DNA of 64,000 nucleotides, taken from contig CANMSN010000011.1 of the NCBI GenBank assembly GCA_947500585.1, positions 62,001 to 126,000 on the forward strand, written 5' to 3'. A program made the position numbers and the translations under genes. Under the pieces are notes generated by a model. That model searched no databases, had not been told where the DNA came from, and worked only from the letters and a program-made list of their open reading frames with translations. This document shows positions 9,937 through 18,491 of the stretch, one piece after another. The DNA comes from an uncultured Flavobacteriaceae bacterium. GTDB lineage: Bacteria; Bacteroidota; Bacteroidia; Flavobacteriales; Flavobacteriaceae. The stretch's first letter is position 1. Every line of letters begins with the position of its first letter.

Positions 9937-11532
9937 ATGCGTCTATATTTTAAATTGATTAGCGTTTTAATTTTTGTTTTACCTCTAAATATTTTGGCTA
10001 ATGTTTCTCTTAATAACCTGTTTTTAGATCACATGGTTATTCAACGAGAAACTAGAATTCCTGTATGGGGTTGGGCAGATCCTAACGAAAAAATAGTAGT
10101 AGAAACTACTTGGGGAGAAAAAGAAGAAACTTCAGCTTTAGCAGATGGAACCTGGAAAATAATGTTAAAAACTCCAAAAGCAGGTGGACCATTTAAAATT
10201 ACTGTTACAGGAAAAAACACTATTGTAATTAATAATGTTTTATCTGGCGAAGTTTGGTTGTGTACGGGGCAATCTAATATGGATTTTGCAATGGAAAAGT
10301 TTGTTAAAGATGCTAGAGATCCAAAACATCAACCTTTAGTAGAATATATACGCAAAGAAATAGAAACTGTAAATGACGATTGGATTAGGCATATTGAAGT
10401 GCCTCAAACAACATCTATATTCAAAAAGAAAACCAATTTTGAAGGAAGTTGGGTAAGCGCCAATTCAGAAGGTATTAATAAAATAACAGCTACAGGTTAT
10501 TTTTTCGCAAAGGAACTGCGTAAACATTTAAACGTACCTATAGGTTTGGTAGAATGCTCTTTGGGAGGTACACGTATTCAACCTTGGATATCAAAAGAAA
10601 CATATTTAGCTGATGAAAAAATGAAAGCGTATTTTGAATCTGAGATTGAAAAAAATATAAAAATGTTAGAAACGGTGGATGCTGAAACTTTTGTAGATAC
10701 TACTTATCAAAAAAGGTTTATAGCATGGCAAGAAAATGGTATGAAAACTTCAAGACCCTACCCAAGAGAGCATCCTGCAAAAAACAAACAAATGCCTACA
10801 ACGCTTTACAATGGCATGTTATCATCGGTTATACCTTATGCAATTAAGGGTGTTTTATGGTATCAAGGAGAAGGTAATTCCCATTTTTTAGAAGCACAAT
10901 ACAAGGATTATTTTACAGCATTAATAAAGAGTTGGAGAACCGATTGGGGACGAGGAAATATTCCTTTTTACTGGATGCAATTAGCATCTTATAAAGTGCC
11001 AGATAAGCGTTCAGATTTAGGGTGGGCAATGGTTAACGACCACCTAAGAAGAACTTTAGAGTTACCAAATACTGGAATGGCAGTTTTACATGATATTGGA
11101 GAGGCAAAAGATGTACATCCACATAATAAAATGGATGCAGGAAAGCGATTATCACTTTGGGCTTTAAAGCATGATTATGGAGTTAAAGTACAAGCAGTAA
11201 GTGGTCCACTTTACAAAAACATGAATATAGTAAAAGATAAAATTGAGATTAAATTTGACGAAGTTGGATCAGGATTAATGGTAGGTTATAAGCACCTTTT
11301 AGAGGATACTGTTTCTGTAAATGAACCATTAAAATGGTTTGAAATACTAGGGGAAGATGGTAACTGGAAAACAGCACAAGCCAAAATAGTTTCAAAAAAT
11401 AAAATTGTAGTTTGGAATTCAAATATTACTAATCCAACCCAGGTGCGTTACGCGTGGTCGTCCAATCCTGAGGGCGCAAATTTATATAATAAAGAAGGTT
11501 TGCCAGCTGCAGTTTTTTCAACAGAGGATTAA
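9937..11532 (+). CDS. Sialate O-acetylesterase-type SGNH esterase
   Basis: 531 residues with a cleavable signal (VLPLNILA) and no lipobox, so probably free in the periplasm. The N-terminal beta domain has LFLDHMVIQRETRIPVWGWA, typical of the SASA family. The nucleophile motif is CTGQSNMDF with Ser113; VLWYQGEGNS (block III) and the Asp-x-x-His segment KDVHPHNKMDAG complete the SGNH active site. The family removes O-acetyl groups from sialic acids and, in many PULs, from plant or algal polysaccharides (CE20 and related). No sialidase or sialic-acid gene is present in the window, so a general polysaccharide acetylesterase role is more likely than sialate processing. Confidence 0.85.
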   Translation: MRLYFKLISVLIFVLPLNILANVSLNNLFLDHMVIQRETRIPVWGWADPNEKIVVETTWGEKEETSALADGTWKIMLKTPKAGGPFKITVTGKNTIVINNVLSGEVWLCTGQSNMDFAMEKFVKDARDPKHQPLVEYIRKEIETVNDDWIRHIEVPQTTSIFKKKTNFEGSWVSANSEGINKITATGYFFAKELRKHLNVPIGLVECSLGGTRIQPWISKETYLADEKMKAYFESEIEKNIKMLETVDAETFVDTTYQKRFIAWQENGMKTSRPYPREHPAKNKQMPTTLYNGMLSSVIPYAIKGVLWYQGEGNSHFLEAQYKDYFTALIKSWRTDWGRGNIPFYWMQLASYKVPDKRSDLGWAMVNDHLRRTLELPNTGMAVLHDIGEAKDVHPHNKMDAGKRLSLWALKHDYGVKVQAVSGPLYKNMNIVKDKIEIKFDEVGSGLMVGYKHLLEDTVSVNEPLKWFEILGEDGNWKTAQAKIVSKNKIVVWNSNITNPTQVRYAWSSNPEGANLYNKEGLPAAVFSTED

Positions 11533-11554
11533 AACAACTCATTTATTAACTCAT

Positions 11555-12316
11555 ATGTCTATTCAAAAATTTTATTCAATAAGGTTTCGCATTTTATCTT
11601 TTTTATGTTTCATTACTTTAATCTTTTCATGTGAAAAAAAAGTAAAAACAGTGTATATAAATGAATCGCTTATTGCAGAAGCTAAACTTATATACAATGA
11701 TACTTTTGAAAATGATTTAAGTGATTGGGTTATTGAGCAAGTCCCAGGAGGAAAAGTTGAAATAAAAGATGGAAAGCTAGAAATTAATGATGTATCGGGC
11801 TGCACTATTTGGCAAAAAACACCATTTAAAGGCCCTATCATGATTGAATATGAGGCTTTTGTTATTGAAAATGGAGGTGTAAATGATCGCGTATCAGATT
11901 TAAACTGTTTTTGGATGGCAACAGACTTAAAGAATCCAACAGATTTATTTAAAAATTCTAAAAGAAGAGGGGGTAAATTTTCTAATTACGACACTTTACA
12001 ATTGTACTATATGGGTGTCGGTGGGCATTATAATACAAAAACCCGTTTTAGAAGATATGTCGGCAACGGTGATAGACCATTGCTACCAGAACATGATTTT
12101 TCAGATTCTAAATATCTCTTAGCTCCAAATAAATTATATAAAATAAAAATAATTGCTTTTGATGATATTATACAATATTACAGAAACGATGCATTGATGA
12201 TTGATTTTAAAGATACTAATCCGTATACGTCTGGACATTTTGGATTTAGAACTGTAAATAATTACATGACTGTTGATAATTTTAAAGTATATCAATTGAT
12301 TCCTATAAACGAATAA
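11555..12316 (+). CDS. DUF6250-like lipoprotein (jelly-roll lectin-like fold)
   Basis: 253 residues, lipobox LIFSC (Cys26). The mature part starts LIYNDTFENDLSDWVIEQ, a common opening of concanavalin-like jelly-roll domains in PUL proteins. It continues with IMIEYEAFVI, NDRVSDLNCFWMATD and GHFGFRTVNNYMTVDNFKVYQ. The RVSDLNCFWMATD and YYMGVGGHYNTKTRFRRY segments match my memory of the DUF6250 family, but I cannot check it. No catalytic residue can be named. It begins 22 bp after the esterase stop, so the two are probably one transcript. Its likely job is binding or cleaving the same glycan at the cell envelope. Confidence 0.6.
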   Translation: MSIQKFYSIRFRILSFLCFITLIFSCEKKVKTVYINESLIAEAKLIYNDTFENDLSDWVIEQVPGGKVEIKDGKLEINDVSGCTIWQKTPFKGPIMIEYEAFVIENGGVNDRVSDLNCFWMATDLKNPTDLFKNSKRRGGKFSNYDTLQLYYMGVGGHYNTKTRFRRYVGNGDRPLLPEHDFSDSKYLLAPNKLYKIKIIAFDDIIQYYRNDALMIDFKDTNPYTSGHFGFRTVNNYMTVDNFKVYQLIPINE

Positions 12317-13046
12317 ACTAATAATAGATGATGAATGATGAGACATGTTTTAGCTTGAAAAAAGTGTTTTTAGGAATGTTTTTAAACAAAATAAAATAGT
12401 AAAAATTGTAGAGAACGAATTTTCCATTGATTTGGAAAAGGGGATTCTATTTTACTTTCAAACAACAAACAAATTAAAGCTATGATAGAACCTATTTACC
12501 ATATAAAAACTGAGGTTAATCAATACGGTGTTAAAAAAGGAATGAACTTTAAGGAGTATATGGAATACCCAGTGCCTGAATATAGATATTGATTCACTTT
12601 TCCATAAGTAATTTATAAAAGTAATGCCGAAAATAAATAACAATGAATACATTTATAACTGATTCTCATTTTGTAAGTCAGAAAATCTGACAATGGAAGC
12701 ATAGTCACTTTAGCTTATAATTATCCGAAAGAATATGTGGGTTCTGTTCCAGCTGGTTCTGATAAACGTGAAAAAGGAACATAAAAAATCTTGATTTGAT
12801 ACTTTCTAACTTAAAACCAGGAACACTATTTGAAATTGAAATATTGGATAAAGACCACGGTAATATTCATAACTTCTGGGAATCATAGGCAAACCTGAGC
12901 CCCCAACACGAGAAGAGATTAAAGTAATGAAAGCCTATGCCAACGCAATGAAAACAGAATATACAACCGTAAACAATAAGGTCGTGTTATCTATTAAACA
13001 CGAAATAAAGCCATGGAGCTTAATTTTAATAAAACAAATCAATTAA
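12317..13046 (+). pseudogene. Decayed GH39-like glycosidase remnant, with an unplaced upstream fragment
   Basis: No intact gene fits this 730-bp stretch, but protein-like pieces appear in shifting frames. Around 12685-12782 the reading is DNGSIVTLAYNYPKEYVGS..., ending at a TAA. Shifting frame gives NLDLILSNLKPGTLFEIEI and LDKDHGNIHNFWES, which ends at a TAG. A second shift at about 12887 gives IGKPEPPTREEIKVMKAYA... and then KPWSLILIKQIN with a terminal stop at 13044-13046. This order matches the C-terminal beta-sandwich tail of GH39 beta-xylosidase-like enzymes (D/E-x-H-x-N-x-x-x-x-W, then G-x-P-x-x-P-T, then a PWSL end). A separate fragment at 12467-12592 (KGMNFKEYMEYPVPEYRY) is coding-like but unrecognised. 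The N-terminal catalytic barrel is gone. Confidence 0.6.
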
Positions 13047-13138
13047 AATTAAGATGTATTATTATTCATAATAAAATAAAAATAATAGATTTGACTAGTT
13101 ATAAAAACTAAACATTAAATTTTCTGCAATTATTTATA

Positions 13139-14368
13139 ATGAAAAATTTATCAATTATTAATTACATTATTATTTCTATTATTATGATTGGATGTACCAA
13201 GAAACAAGATGGTTTTGCCGAGGATGTATCATTTCTTAAAAAACATACAGAAATTATTTTATTAAAAGAAGGCCAAGGTGCTATAGCTATTGCACCACAA
13301 TATCAAGCTAGAGTTATGACAAGTACAACAGATTTGTCTGAAGGTGTTGGTTTTGGCTGGATTAATAGAAAAGTTGTTAAAGCTGGATTTTTAACAGAAG
13401 AAGAACGCAAAGGAAAGCTTGAAGATCAGATTTATATTTTTGGAGGCGAAGAGCGTTTTTGGCTAGGGCCAGAAGGCGGACAATTTGCTTTATATTTTAA
13501 ACCAGGTAGCACCTTTGACTTTTCAGAATGGAAAACACCAGCAGCTATTGATACTGATGCTTTCCAGTTAGTTTCGCATACAGAAAACACTGCAAGTTTT
13601 AAGCATACATGTGAACTTTTAAATTACAGCGGAACAATTTTTAAAATGGGTATTGAGCGTCATATTCGTTTGTTAAATAAAACTTCTATTGAAGATATTA
13701 TTAGTGAAAAACTATCAAATAACATTCAGTATGTAGCCTATGAAACGGATAACAGAATAACGAATATAGGAGGCAAACCTTGGATTGCAGAAACTGGATT
13801 ACCCTCAATTTGGATGTTAGGGATGTATAACCCTTCATCAGAAACAATGGTTGTTATTCCTTTTAAAGAAGGTGATACCAATGAGTTAGGTGCTAAGGTA
13901 AAAGATGATTATTTTGGCAAAGTACCTTCAGAATATTTAAAAGTAGAAGATGATGTTCTGTTTTTTAAAGGCGATGGCACTAAACGCGGTAAAATAGGTA
14001 TTAATCAAGACCGCTCAAAGGGTGTTGCAGGAAGCTATGATGCTAACGGTCAGGTTTTAACGTTAGTTACTTATAATGTTCAGGAAGCTCCAAATGGATT
14101 TGTAAATTCTTCATGGGAAATCCAAGAAGAGCCTTTTACAGGAGATGTTATCAATGCTTATAATGATGGCTCTCCAGAACCAGGGGCACCACCATTAGGT
14201 CCTTTTTATGAGTTGGAAACATCTTCTCCAGCGGCAGCACTAAAGCCTAATGAAACTATGATACACAAGCAAACGACTATTCATTTTCAAGGTGAGGAAG
14301 CAGAACTTGACAGGATATCAAAAAAAGTGTTTGGGGTTAGTCTTGAGGAGATTAATAATAGTTTTTAA
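13139..14368 (+). CDS. DUF6786 family lipoprotein
   Basis: 409 residues, lipobox IMIGC (Cys19). Typical segments are YQARVMTSTTDLSEGVGFGW near the N-terminus, then FGGEERFWLGPEGGQFALYF, FDFSEWKTPAAIDTDAF and, towards the C-terminus, GPFYELETSSPAAAL with MIHKQTTIHFQG. The overall layout resembles aldose-epimerase/galactose-mutarotase-like beta-supersandwich proteins, and the set of motifs fits DUF6786 as I remember it. Function in the family is not established. Its stop overlaps the start of the DUF2961 gene by one base (TAATG), indicating translational coupling, so the two products probably work together on one oligosaccharide. Confidence 0.7.
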   Translation: MKNLSIINYIIISIIMIGCTKKQDGFAEDVSFLKKHTEIILLKEGQGAIAIAPQYQARVMTSTTDLSEGVGFGWINRKVVKAGFLTEEERKGKLEDQIYIFGGEERFWLGPEGGQFALYFKPGSTFDFSEWKTPAAIDTDAFQLVSHTENTASFKHTCELLNYSGTIFKMGIERHIRLLNKTSIEDIISEKLSNNIQYVAYETDNRITNIGGKPWIAETGLPSIWMLGMYNPSSETMVVIPFKEGDTNELGAKVKDDYFGKVPSEYLKVEDDVLFFKGDGTKRGKIGINQDRSKGVAGSYDANGQVLTLVTYNVQEAPNGFVNSSWEIQEEPFTGDVINAYNDGSPEPGAPPLGPFYELETSSPAAALKPNETMIHKQTTIHFQGEEAELDRISKKVFGVSLEEINNSF

Positions 14369-16023
14369 TGTATAATCTAACTAAAAATTTTATATATGGT
14401 ATCTTAATTTTTGCTGTAACGGCATGTTCACAACAAAAAGATGAACTTATAACTATTGAATCTTTGCTAGATGACATGATAGACCGTGAAAAAGTCACAC
14501 GATTTCCCAATGTTAATTTCCTATTAAAGCAGCACAGTAGTTACAACCGCGCATCAAAAACACCTGAGGATACTTTAGGCTGGTTTAATAATAAAGATCA
14601 CAACACTAAAGAAATTGATAGTTGTTTTATTCGGATAGAAGAAAATAACGGGGAAAAGGAATGGGTTGTTATGGAGGACGAAGGTCCTGGAGCTATTGTA
14701 AGGGTTTGGATGCCATTCCGAAATCCAGATAATCCAGATAATCCAGATACTGATATCATTATACGTGTCTACCTTGATAATAGTGACGAGCCTACAATTG
14801 AGGGCAATATGTTGGGTGTTTTTAATGGCACAGGGATTTTTCCTTACCCTTTTGCACATAAATCATTACGCTCAGCAGTGTCATTCTTTCCGATTACGTA
14901 TGCTAAAAGTTGTAAAATAACAACCTCTAAAATGCCGTTTTTCTATCAATTCACATATCGTGAATATGATGATAACACACCTGTAAAAACATTTACAATG
15001 GATGATTTTAATAAAGCCAAAGGTTTAACAGATAAAATTGGAAAAGCATTATTAAATCCAGAATCAATAATATCTGGAGGAAAAGAAACGGTTTTAAAAA
15101 GTAGGTTAGATTCTAAAAAAGAAGAATCTATAGAATTACCAAAAGGAGAAATGGCTATTCAAAGGCTTTCCATAAAGTTAGGTGATTATTCAGACCCAGA
15201 AATAACACGTAAAGTAGTGCTTAAAATGGAATTTGATGGAAAACAAACCGTTTGGTGCCCCATAGGTGATTTCTTTGGATGTGGTATTGGGCTTAATCCC
15301 TTTCAAGGTTGGTATCGAACAGTAAGCGAAGAGGGTACAATGTCCAGCCGTTGGATGATGCCATATAATGAATCAAGTAAAATAACCCTTGTCAATTTAA
15401 GTGATAGTTCTGTAGATATAGAACTTAAAGCCTCTACTGATGATTATACATGGGATACTAAAAGTATGTATTTTAATGCTGCATGGAGAGGGCAGTACCC
15501 TGTGGCTACAAGACCATTTTCAGATTGGAATTATGTAACGCTCAAAGGCCGTGGTGTTTATGTAGGCGATGCGCTAACCGTAATGAATCCCGTTAAAAGA
15601 TGGTGGGGAGAAGGTGACGAAAAAATATACGTTGATGGCGAAGATTTTCCATCTATTTTTGGAACAGGTACAGAAGATTATTATGCCTATTCTTGGGGAG
15701 GAATAAGTAACGATTTTTATGAGCATCCATTTCATGCACAACCATTTTGCAATGTTTACAATAAATTAAACAGATTAAAAAAACAGGAAAGAAATACACA
15801 AGGATATAGTACAGAAACCCGTACACGGGCATTGGATGTGATGCCTTTTGGAAGCTCCCTTCAATTAGATATGGAAGTATGGAGCTGGACAGATTGTGAT
15901 ATGGGATATGGCGTGGGTGTATATTGGTATGGCGATGCTTCAACAACTTCGAATAGAACCCCTGATGTTAATGAAGTACTCAATGTGCCACCATTACCTG
16001 AAGAATTTCTTAGTAATAAATAG
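14368..16023 (+). CDS. DUF2961 / GH172-family lipoprotein glycosidase
   Basis: 551 residues, lipobox AVTAC (Cys20). It carries the DUF2961 signatures EGPGAIVRVWMPF, PITYAKSCKITTSK, WCPIGDFFGCGIG, WMMPYNESSKI and, near the C-terminus, IFGTGTEDYYAYSWGG. DUF2961 is now glycoside hydrolase family 172, whose known members act on fructofuranosides (difructose dianhydride) and D-arabinofuranosides. Start codon ATG shares its A with the upstream TAA stop. A short in-frame repeat encodes Asn-Pro-Asp three times (14722-14748). The upstream DUF6786 gene is translationally coupled, and a GH3 gene follows 20 bp downstream. The furanoside substrate here is not identifiable. Confidence 0.85.
   Translation: MYNLTKNFIYGILIFAVTACSQQKDELITIESLLDDMIDREKVTRFPNVNFLLKQHSSYNRASKTPEDTLGWFNNKDHNTKEIDSCFIRIEENNGEKEWVVMEDEGPGAIVRVWMPFRNPDNPDNPDTDIIIRVYLDNSDEPTIEGNMLGVFNGTGIFPYPFAHKSLRSAVSFFPITYAKSCKITTSKMPFFYQFTYREYDDNTPVKTFTMDDFNKAKGLTDKIGKALLNPESIISGGKETVLKSRLDSKKEESIELPKGEMAIQRLSIKLGDYSDPEITRKVVLKMEFDGKQTVWCPIGDFFGCGIGLNPFQGWYRTVSEEGTMSSRWMMPYNESSKITLVNLSDSSVDIELKASTDDYTWDTKSMYFNAAWRGQYPVATRPFSDWNYVTLKGRGVYVGDALTVMNPVKRWWGEGDEKIYVDGEDFPSIFGTGTEDYYAYSWGGISNDFYEHPFHAQPFCNVYNKLNRLKKQERNTQGYSTETRTRALDVMPFGSSLQLDMEVWSWTDCDMGYGVGVYWYGDASTTSNRTPDVNEVLNVPPLPEEFLSNK
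14722..14748 (+). repeat. Three exact tandem copies of AATCCAGAT inside the GH172 gene
   Basis: Three perfect 9-bp copies in a row, encoding NPD-NPD-NPD in a predicted surface loop just after RVWMPFR. It keeps the frame and is a likely site of slippage-driven length variation. Nothing suggests a function beyond the coding sequence. Confidence 0.9.
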
Positions 16024-16043
16024 TTAAAATTAATTTTAATCAA

Positions 16044-18461
16044 ATGAAACAATTCAAAACTATCATGGTAATGTTTACAGTTTTCTTTCTATGTATTGGA
16101 ATGCAAACAGACAAACAATCTATTTACCATAATGGTTGGATTGATTTTAATAAGAATGGTGTAAAAGATGTTTTTGAAGATTCAAAAGCAGAGATAAATG
16201 CTAGAGTTACCAACTTAATTTCTTTGATGAATATTAATGAAAAAACATGTCAACTTACAACTTTATATGGTTATGCACGAGTTTTAAAAGATGAATTACC
16301 AACGCCTGAATGGAAAAATCGCGTTTGGAAAGATGGTATTGCTAATATCGATGAACACTTAAATACAATTTGGAACCAAGAAAAAACACATACAGAATTA
16401 TCTTTTCCATATAGTAGGCATGCTGAAGCTATTAATAAAGTTCAAAAATGGTTTATTGAAGAAACTAGAATGGGTATTCCTGTAGATTTTACAAATGAAG
16501 GTGTACATGGTTTATGTCATAAAAAAGCAACACCATTACCAGCGCCAATAGGTATTGGTAGTACTTGGAATAAGGCATTAGTAAGACAAGCAGGAGAAAT
16601 AGTTGGTAGAGAAGCCAAGGCTTTAGGGTATACCAATGTGTATGCACCCATTTTAGATGTGGCACGCGACCAGCGTTGGGGCAGAGTTTTAGAATGCTAT
16701 GGTGAAGAACCTTTTCATATAGCAGAAATGGGAAAACAAATGGTGTTGGGTTTACAATCACAAGGCGTTGCTTCAACTATAAAACATTTTGCGGTATATA
16801 GTATTCCAAAAGGAGCAAGAGATGGTGATGCAAGAACAGATCCACATGTTGCGCCTCGCGAAATGCATCAATTGCATTTGTATCCTTTTAAAAGAGTGAT
16901 TGAAGAAGCTAAACCTATGGGGGTTATGAGCAGTTATAACGATTATGATGGAGTTCCAGTTTCAGCAAGTCCTTATTTTTTAACAGAATTGTTACGAGAG
17001 CAATATGGTTTTAATGGTTATGTAGTATCAGACAGTGAAGCTGTGGAATATGTTTCAGATAAACACCATGTGGCTGCAGATTATAAAGAAGCGGTTAGAC
17101 AAGTGATAGAAGCAGGTTTAAATGTGCGTACCACCTTTAGAACGCCAGAATCTTTTATTGAACCTTTGAGAGAGTTAATTAAAGAAGGTAAAATATCAAT
17201 GAAAACCATTGATTCTAGAGTTGCAGATGTGTTACGTGTAAAATTCAGGTTAGGTTTGTTTGATACACCTTATGTTGAGAGCCCTAAAGAAACGGATAAA
17301 TTGGTGCATACAGAAGAAGATGAAGCCTTTTCAAAACAAATAAACAGAGAGTCTTTAGTTCTGTTAAAAAATGAAAACAATTTACTTCCGCTTGATGTTA
17401 ATACAATAAAAAATATATTAGTAACAGGGCCATTAGCCGATGAGGTAAGCTTTACCTTTAGCCGATATGGACCTGCATTTAACCCATCAACATCGGTGTA
17501 TCAAGGTGTTGAAAATTATGTAGCAAATAGGGCAGAAGTCAGTTTTGTAAAAGGGTGTGATATTGTTGACCCTGATTGGCCAGGGAGTGAAATTATACCA
17601 ACACCATTGTCACCAAAAGAGCAAGCTGATATTGATGCAGCAGTTGAAAAAGCAAAACAATCAGATATAATAATTGCTGTGGTTGGTGAAGATGAAAAAC
17701 GAGTTGGAGAAACAAAATCAAGAACAAGTTTAGGACTTCCAGGACGTCAATTTCAATTAGTGCAAGCGCTTTATGCAACAGGAAAACCAGTAGTTTTAGT
17801 ACTTATTAATGGGCAGCCATTAACTATAAACTGGGAAAATAAATTTTTACCAGCCATTTTAGAATCCTGGTTTCCAAGTACTTCGGCGGGAGAAGTGATT
17901 GCAGAAGCATTATTTGGAGATTATAATCCAGGAGGTAAGTTATCAGTAACATTTCCAAAATCTGTTGGGCAAATACCTTTAAATTTCCCATTTAAACCTG
18001 GTTCGCAAGCTGGACAACCTGGAGCAGGACCAAATGGCTATGGAAGCACCAGAGTTCTAGGGCCGTTGTATCCTTTTGGATATGGATTAAGTTATACTTC
18101 TTTTGAGTACAGTGATTTGATTGTTAATCAAATAACCAAACAGTCGCAAAGTGATGTTGTGGTGTCATTCAAAATAAAGAATACAGGAAAAATGGCAGGT
18201 GATGAAGTTGTTCAACTTTATGTAAAAGATTATGTAAGCAGTGTAACTACTTATGAATCACAACTTCGTGGTTTTGAACGCATTCATCTATTACCAAATG
18301 AAACGAAAACTATAAATTTCACAATACATCCAGATGATTTGGCTATTTTAGACAAGAACATGAATTGGACGGTTGAACCAGGGATGTTCAAAGTTATGAT
18401 TGGTAGTTCATCAGAAGATATTCGATTGAGTAAAGATTTTGAGATTATTAGTATGAATTAA
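16044..18461 (+). CDS. GH3 beta-glycosidase, exported
   Basis: 805 residues with a short N-terminal signal. A calcium-loop-like DFNKNGVKDVFED follows near residue 35-50. The GH3 TIM barrel has NEGVHGL, ARDQRWGRVLECYGEEP, TIKHFAVYS and YVVSDSEAVEY, in which Asp330 is the expected nucleophile. The alpha/beta sandwich has VLVLINGQPL, FGDYNPGGKLSVTFP and YPFGYGLSYTSFEYS, and a fibronectin-III-like C-terminal domain ends the protein. The family covers beta-glucosidases, beta-xylosidases and others; the exact specificity cannot be read. It lies 20 bp after GH172 and 30 bp before a sulfatase, so it belongs to the same transcript. Confidence 0.92.
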   Translation: MKQFKTIMVMFTVFFLCIGMQTDKQSIYHNGWIDFNKNGVKDVFEDSKAEINARVTNLISLMNINEKTCQLTTLYGYARVLKDELPTPEWKNRVWKDGIANIDEHLNTIWNQEKTHTELSFPYSRHAEAINKVQKWFIEETRMGIPVDFTNEGVHGLCHKKATPLPAPIGIGSTWNKALVRQAGEIVGREAKALGYTNVYAPILDVARDQRWGRVLECYGEEPFHIAEMGKQMVLGLQSQGVASTIKHFAVYSIPKGARDGDARTDPHVAPREMHQLHLYPFKRVIEEAKPMGVMSSYNDYDGVPVSASPYFLTELLREQYGFNGYVVSDSEAVEYVSDKHHVAADYKEAVRQVIEAGLNVRTTFRTPESFIEPLRELIKEGKISMKTIDSRVADVLRVKFRLGLFDTPYVESPKETDKLVHTEEDEAFSKQINRESLVLLKNENNLLPLDVNTIKNILVTGPLADEVSFTFSRYGPAFNPSTSVYQGVENYVANRAEVSFVKGCDIVDPDWPGSEIIPTPLSPKEQADIDAAVEKAKQSDIIIAVVGEDEKRVGETKSRTSLGLPGRQFQLVQALYATGKPVVLVLINGQPLTINWENKFLPAILESWFPSTSAGEVIAEALFGDYNPGGKLSVTFPKSVGQIPLNFPFKPGSQAGQPGAGPNGYGSTRVLGPLYPFGYGLSYTSFEYSDLIVNQITKQSQSDVVVSFKIKNTGKMAGDEVVQLYVKDYVSSVTTYESQLRGFERIHLLPNETKTINFTIHPDDLAILDKNMNWTVEPGMFKVMIGSSSEDIRLSKDFEIISMN

Positions 18462-18491
18462 TTTTGAAACTAAAATTCTTAAACAAAACCT

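Noticed and set aside
12482-12592. Small ORF MIEPIYHIKTEV...
   Set aside because: It has coding-like composition but no stand-alone start context and lies in a run of decayed fragments; treated as part of the pseudogene stretch.
14722-14748. CRISPR-like or regulatory repeat
   Set aside because: Only three 9-bp units with no spacers, inside a coding frame; it is a codon-level tandem repeat. No CRISPR array was seen anywhere in the window.
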